This document shows positions 62,702 through 64,000 of a stretch of 64,000 nucleotides of DNA, one piece after another (the stretch's first letter is position 1; every line of letters starts with the position of its first letter). A program made the position numbers and the translations under genes. The DNA comes from Limnomonas spitsbergensis (taxonomy: Eukaryota > Chlorophyta > Chlorophyceae > Chlamydomonadales). The notes below the pieces were generated by a model that did no database searches, was not told the origin of the DNA, and saw nothing but the letters and a program-made list of their open reading frames with translations. The stretch spans positions 4,030,001 to 4,094,000 of the forward strand of contig JAYJMM010000116.1 in assembly GCA_037349105.1 (NCBI GenBank). The letters are read 5' to 3'.

Positions 62702-63688
62702 AGCCCGGAGCGGCAAGGCCGCTGAGCACGTGACGTCACCCACGCCGTAACTGGCAAGGAGCGGGCAGGCGACTACAGAGCAGAAATGCAGACGCAGCGC
62801 GGCTTGTCCTAGTACCCGGTAGGCAGTGGGCCGGCAGCCAGCGGACCGAAGACGGAAGATGCAGGAGTAGAGTTACAGCAGCTTAATGAAAATTTGTTTC
62901 TCAAACACCATAGCAACAAGGCTACGGTAATCCATATGTTATGAGGATGATGAGCGAGGAGAATTAGTCAACTCGGGCAGTACTAACACAGCAGGGGGCG
63001 GATCACGCTGCTACGGCGCACATTTCCTGTGGCCTTTGAAGACCAGGCGGCTCTGGCGCAGTGGGGCGAGAGCAGCGGTTTTTCTTAGCTTGACCTGATA
63101 ACTTTGAAATTTCACTGTTTGCTAGCCAGTAGTGGGCTGAACAGCTTGAATTTGTAGGGTGCCGCGCATTGCGCTTCAGCTGAAACTCGGTTGATTTTTT
63201 TATTTCTGATTGAAGAAGGCCTGAACCAGGCAGATTTGTAGAAGGCCTGAACCAGGCAGATTTTTAGAAGGCCTGAACCAGGCAGATTTTTAGAAGGCCT
63301 GAACCAGGCAGATTTGTAGAAGGCCGGAACCAGGCATATTTGCAGATGATGATTTGAGCTTCTACGTACATATTTTTCAAGAAGTTCTTTCAGTACCACC
63401 CCTTTTCCGGCTCCCCGCGCATGCCTGGAGGGCTTAACGCTGGGGAGCGGGGGGCGAGTAAAGTAGTAGGGGCGGTACCCACGAGACGGAGGCTTCTATG
63501 CAGAGACATCCAGTTAGGAACTTCCAGTTACAGTTATCTTGTTGACACACTCTTGTCTGAAGTACAAGGAGCATGAGTGTACGGTGATGTACCGTGTTTG
63601 TGAGTAGAGGACACCTCTCTAAGGTGTCCTGACCGGAGTTTACGGTATTTACCATATTAGCACGGTTACTGCTTTATGGTGCGACAGC
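62702..63688 (+). other. 3' untranslated region of the LTR element
   Basis: There is no coding sequence. Five units of 26-27 bp (GAAGGCCTGAACCAGGCAGA type) lie at 63214-63345. A purine-rich tract at about 63442-63475 could be a polypurine tract but lies about 210 bp from the LTR start; none lies directly next to it. A perfect 9-bp inverted repeat, AGGACACCT and AGGTGTCCT, lies at 63608-63630. Confidence 0.6.
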
Positions 63689-64000
63689 TGTCACGGTATA
63701 TTACCGTATACGTGACAGAACCGTTTAGACCGCAGTTAGCGGCCTCAGTGACTCCGCAGCTTCTCTGCGGAGCCTCCGGATTTGAACTGAGACCTAGAAA
63801 CCCGCTTACGCAGGATAAGTTTGACAGGTTCTACCGTACTCTGTATTGGGCCTGCCGGGTCCCTGTATCCCGGCAATTGCCTTGGCTAGTTACTTCGTCC
63901 CTTTCTAAAGGACAGACCTCTATTTGTAACAAGCACCGGCAGTCTACGAGACCAGCAGCTTTCATATAAGTCAGTACCTCAACCCGAGTCAAGACTAGCT
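63689..64000 (+). repeat. 3' LTR (cut by the window end)
   Basis: It is identical to 45403-45714 except for one base (63845). The right end is not in the window. Confidence 0.9.

Larger units (their letters stand above)
45403..64000 (+). mobile_element. Giant Ty3/gypsy-like LTR retrotransposon with DNMT and PHD
   Basis: The element starts with TGTCACGG at 45403 and the same sequence returns at 63689, continuing to the window end. The two LTR parts align without gaps over about 312 bp and differ at one position (45559 T, 63845 A), so the insertion is young. Order of parts: LTR, leader, gag-like ORF with protease motif (46737-56483), RT-RNase H-DNA methyltransferase (56722-60417), integrase (60418-61437, broken by an insert), integrase C-terminus with PHD finger (61676-62701), 3' region, LTR. 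RT, RNase H and integrase order fit Ty3/gypsy. The visible length of 18.6 kb is very large for this superfamily. The right end and target duplication lie outside the window. Confidence 0.93.

Noticed and set aside
1..64000. Excess of the ACCGGT motif between genes
   Set aside because: I counted about 18 in the window against about 16 expected by chance for a 6-mer, so there is no enrichment.
1..64000. tRNA, rRNA or snoRNA genes
   Set aside because: I saw no cloverleaf, rRNA-like block or convincing C/D box pair, including in the long RPS11 introns. A covariance-model scan would be decisive.

Overview
The window looks like nuclear DNA of a green alga (Chlorophyta; I lean to a trebouxiophyte-like lineage but cannot prove it). 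The genes are intron-rich with GT-AG junctions, their products resemble plant and algal proteins, one secreted protease ends in a Ser-Pro-rich tail of the algal cell-wall type, and both non-LTR and Ty3/gypsy retroelements are present. I joined exons by following reading frame, splice consensus and family similarity; every junction listed keeps the frame.

Host genes from left to right: the 3' part of an ATX/trithorax-type SET-domain histone methyltransferase (+, 1-2464); ribosomal protein uS17/RPS11 (-, 2844-4313); splicing factor SF3B2 (-, 5331-8675), which shares a 344-bp divergent promoter region with a YTH-domain m6A-reader-like protein (+, 9020-11617); an ML/NPC2-like lipid-binding protein (-, 16304-17169); a secreted sedolisin (S53) protease (+, 21927-26344); cullin-4 (+, 28675-37014, 15 exons); and an F-box plus RCC1-repeat protein (-, 38258-41015). 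They form no operon-like unit. Several are chromatin, RNA or ubiquitin housekeeping genes. All eight reading frames end in TGA.

The spaces between genes are filled by one family of non-LTR retrotransposon. There is one fairly long copy (17560-19320), two decayed coding copies, one of them carrying a nested tail, and several isolated 3' tails, one with a clear 17-bp target-site duplication. Several introns, mainly in cullin-4, begin with tandem repeats whose unit includes the end of the upstream exon and its 5' splice site.

From 45403 to the window end lies a giant, young Ty3/gypsy-like LTR retrotransposon of at least 18.6 kb. Its visible LTR parts differ at one site in about 312. It encodes a gag-like protein of about 3250 residues with three zinc knuckles and a retropepsin-like motif, then reverse transcriptase and RNase H, then a complete DNMT3/DRM-like cytosine-5 DNA methyltransferase, then (after an in-frame TAA) an integrase, and finally a PHD finger. 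The integrase frame is broken by a 235-bp insert flanked by 6-bp direct repeats. An element that carries both a DNA-methylation writer and a histone-reader-type PHD finger is the most interesting system in the window.
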